64,000 nt of DNA from Pseudonocardia oroxyli (lineage in GTDB: Bacteria > Actinomycetota > Actinomycetes > Mycobacteriales > Pseudonocardiaceae): NCBI RefSeq assembly GCF_900102195.1, contig NZ_FNBE01000012.1, positions 153,292-217,291 of the forward strand, read 5' to 3'. Shown here piece after piece: positions 62,611 through 64,000 of the stretch. A program made the position numbers and the translations under genes. How positions within the stretch are numbered: position 1 is the stretch's first letter; each line of letters opens with the position of its first letter. The notes under the pieces were generated by a model, which saw only the letters and a program-made list of their open reading frames with translations, did no database searches and was not told where the DNA came from.

Positions 62611-63312
62611 CCCCAGCTCCTGGAGGATGCGGTAGGTCGTCGCGGTCGCCGCGGAGAGCACGGGCAGGCCGAGCTCGTCCTCCACGGGTTGGATCGAGGG
62701 CAGGGACGGCATCTGCACGCAGGCGGACAGGACGAGTGCCTCGGCCCCGCTCAGGTCCAGTCGCGTGTAGTGGTCGCGCAGGTCGGCGGGGTCGAGCCGG
62801 GCCACCGCGAGGTTGTCCGAGACCTCCAGCGACAGCGCGTCCACGACCTCGATCCCGGCGTCCGTCAGGTAGTCCACGACCGCCTGCGTGAGCGGCTTCA
62901 GGTACGGCGTCACGATCGCGACCCGCCGCGCGCCGAGCGCCTCGATCCCGGCGATCAGCGCACCCGCGCTGGAGATCACCGGTGCCTTCGAGCCCTCGGC
63001 CCGCAGCGCCGCCGAGATCGAGTCCTCGGCGGTGCAGTGGTAGCCGGGGCCCTGGGCCATGATCGCGACCAGGCAGGCGGTGGCGACGACGTCCGGGCGG
63101 GCGTCGGCGAGCTCGGCCGCCGCCCGCTCGGCCTGCGCGTTCATGGCGCGCAGCTGTTCGGGGGTGACGTGCTGCATCCGGGCCCGGGCGGCGTGGAAGA
63201 CGAACCGGTCCTCGGGGTGGGCGTCCTCGCGGGCGCGCAACATCCGGGGCAGCTCGGTCTCCATGGTCAGGTTGGAGCTGGGGACGATCATCCCGATGTG
63301 ATGGTCGGTCAT
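62566..63312 (-). CDS. nicE: Maleate cis-trans isomerase
   Basis: This 248-residue Asp/Glu-racemase-superfamily enzyme has the two catalytic cysteines in TACLVAIMAQGPG (near residue 80) and LSACVQMPSLPSIQ (near residue 198), plus IGMIVPSSNLTMETELPRM at the start. It isomerises maleate to fumarate, the last step of the maleamate pathway. The ATG at 63312 overlaps the nicX stop and has a GGAGAAGCG leader. Other arylmalonate-decarboxylase-like roles are less likely given the nicX coupling. Confidence 0.85.
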   Translation of the reverse strand: MTDHHIGMIVPSSNLTMETELPRMLRAREDAHPEDRFVFHAARARMQHVTPEQLRAMNAQAERAAAELADARPDVVATACLVAIMAQGPGYHCTAEDSISAALRAEGSKAPVISSAGALIAGIEALGARRVAIVTPYLKPLTQAVVDYLTDAGIEVVDALSLEVSDNLAVARLDPADLRDHYTRLDLSGAEALVLSACVQMPSLPSIQPVEDELGLPVLSAATATTYRILQELGLPPVVPNAGRLLAG

Positions 63313-64000
63313 CGCTTCTCCACCGGCTTCATCTCCGGGACGGTGAGCTCGCCCGCGTCGACGATCAGCTCGTCGTCGAGGTAGAGACTGTTGCCCCGCA
63401 TCGGGATGTCGAAATGACACGCGGTGTCGTTCGGCCCACCCAGCTCGTTGTTCGGGCCGATCGAGAACATCACGTTGCCGTAGAAACTACGCAGCTCCAT
63501 CCCCATGCCGCCACCGAACTGGGTCAGCCCGTGCCAGTGCGCACGCTCGTCCAGACCCCACCCCACATGCGACATGCCGTAGCCGCGCGGGTCGTCGAAC
63601 GAGCGGATGTACGAGCTGAGCAGGTCCGCGTCCAGCCCACCCCGGATGTCGCGGATGAACCCCTGCTCGATCGTCAGCTCCACCGGCGCCTGCACATAGG
63701 TGTTGAACGGCAACAACACATCCCCCGGCGCCAACACGATCCTCCCGTCCACCCCGTCGTCCGCCCCACCGGTGAACACGAACGCCGCAGGCCAGTGATC
63801 CCACCGACCCGGCTGGTCGGTGTAGCCGTACTCCGACAACGTCGGATACACCCCCAACCGGTAGGTCACATCCGTACCGTGCGGACTGGTGATCCGCATC
63901 GTCTGCGCCTTCGCCAACAACTCCGCCCCGATCTCCACCCGCTCCCGCAACTCACGAGTGGGCATCAACCGAGCCAACAACGACGCCGGCTCCACCGCGG
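63309..64000 (-). CDS. nicX: 2,5-dihydroxypyridine 5,6-dioxygenase, C-terminal part (runs off the right edge)
   Basis: About 230 residues of NicX are present. It is an extradiol-like Fe(II) dioxygenase on an M29-aminopeptidase fold that opens the ring of 2,5-dihydroxypyridine to N-formylmaleamate. EYGYTDQPGRWDHWPAAFVF, the iron ligands His in YGMSHVGWGLDERAHW and the His/Asp pair in ACHFDIPMRGN align well with Pseudomonas NicX. The N-terminal third lies outside the window. It is coupled to nicE by a 4-bp overlap. Confidence 0.9.
   Translation of the reverse strand, partial: AVEPASLLARLMPTRELRERVEIGAELLAKAQTMRITSPHGTDVTYRLGVYPTLSEYGYTDQPGRWDHWPAAFVFTGGADDGVDGRIVLAPGDVLLPFNTYVQAPVELTIEQGFIRDIRGGLDADLLSSYIRSFDDPRGYGMSHVGWGLDERAHWHGLTQFGGGMGMELRSFYGNVMFSIGPNNELGGPNDTACHFDIPMRGNSLYLDDELIVDAGELTVPEMKPVEKR

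Overview
The window is high-GC DNA (many GTG starts, tightly packed genes) from an actinobacterium, most likely a Pseudonocardiales member such as Pseudonocardia. The genus is an inference. Support comes from the dnaX / small SRP RNA / tRNA-Ser / tadA neighbourhood, a tadA-associated acidic protein, an F420-type LLM oxidoreductase, an AfsR-like regulator, a 13E12-type HNH protein behind an actinobacterial SOS box, and GlnR-like boxes.

Left part (1-31 kb). Housekeeping genes (dnaX, SRP RNA, two tRNA-Ser, tadA, asnB, tyrA, nadE, an LCP ligase, and a Ku/DNA ligase pair) are mixed with small regulator-plus-enzyme pairs. At 1.5-8.2 kb there is a divergent metal-type locus. One arm is a Fec-like ABC importer plus an MFS exporter. 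The other arm is three overlapping genes for a DUF364 protein, a PduX-like threonine kinase and a cysteine-synthase-fold PLP enzyme. Between the arms lies an AT-rich Fur/Zur-like palindrome. I read this as a candidate uncharacterised metallophore pathway.

Middle (31-50 kb). A 1055-aa AfsR-like regulator, a TetR/dienoyl-CoA isomerase pair, boxC-boxB of aerobic benzoyl-CoA degradation, and amt-glnK are followed by a nicotinate degradation cluster. That cluster holds a MarR regulator, a FAD monooxygenase, an MFS importer, a three-subunit molybdenum hydroxylase, maleamate amidohydrolase and N-formylmaleamate deformylase. The remaining steps, nicX (dihydroxypyridine dioxygenase) and nicE (maleate isomerase), lie at the right edge (62.6-64 kb). 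The window therefore encodes candidates for every step from nicotinate to fumarate, split by about 12.7 kb.

The separating segment (50-62.6 kb) carries a GntR / ADP-ribosylglycohydrolase / NCS1 permease / PfkB operon, an internally deleted ISL3 element nested in a decayed IS481 element, an SOS-box HNH gene, a second broken IS481 transposase and a P450 / SDR / NTF2-like / LysR group.

A striking feature is a family of short near-perfect palindromes ending in GTGAGTGG...CCACTCAC, at 8141, 21035, 30689, 45357 and 45538, with a diverged copy at 15819. Two copies sit in frame inside adjacent hydroxylase subunit genes, and others supply stop codons to flanking genes. Two unrelated long-armed palindromes lie at 1399 and 36071.
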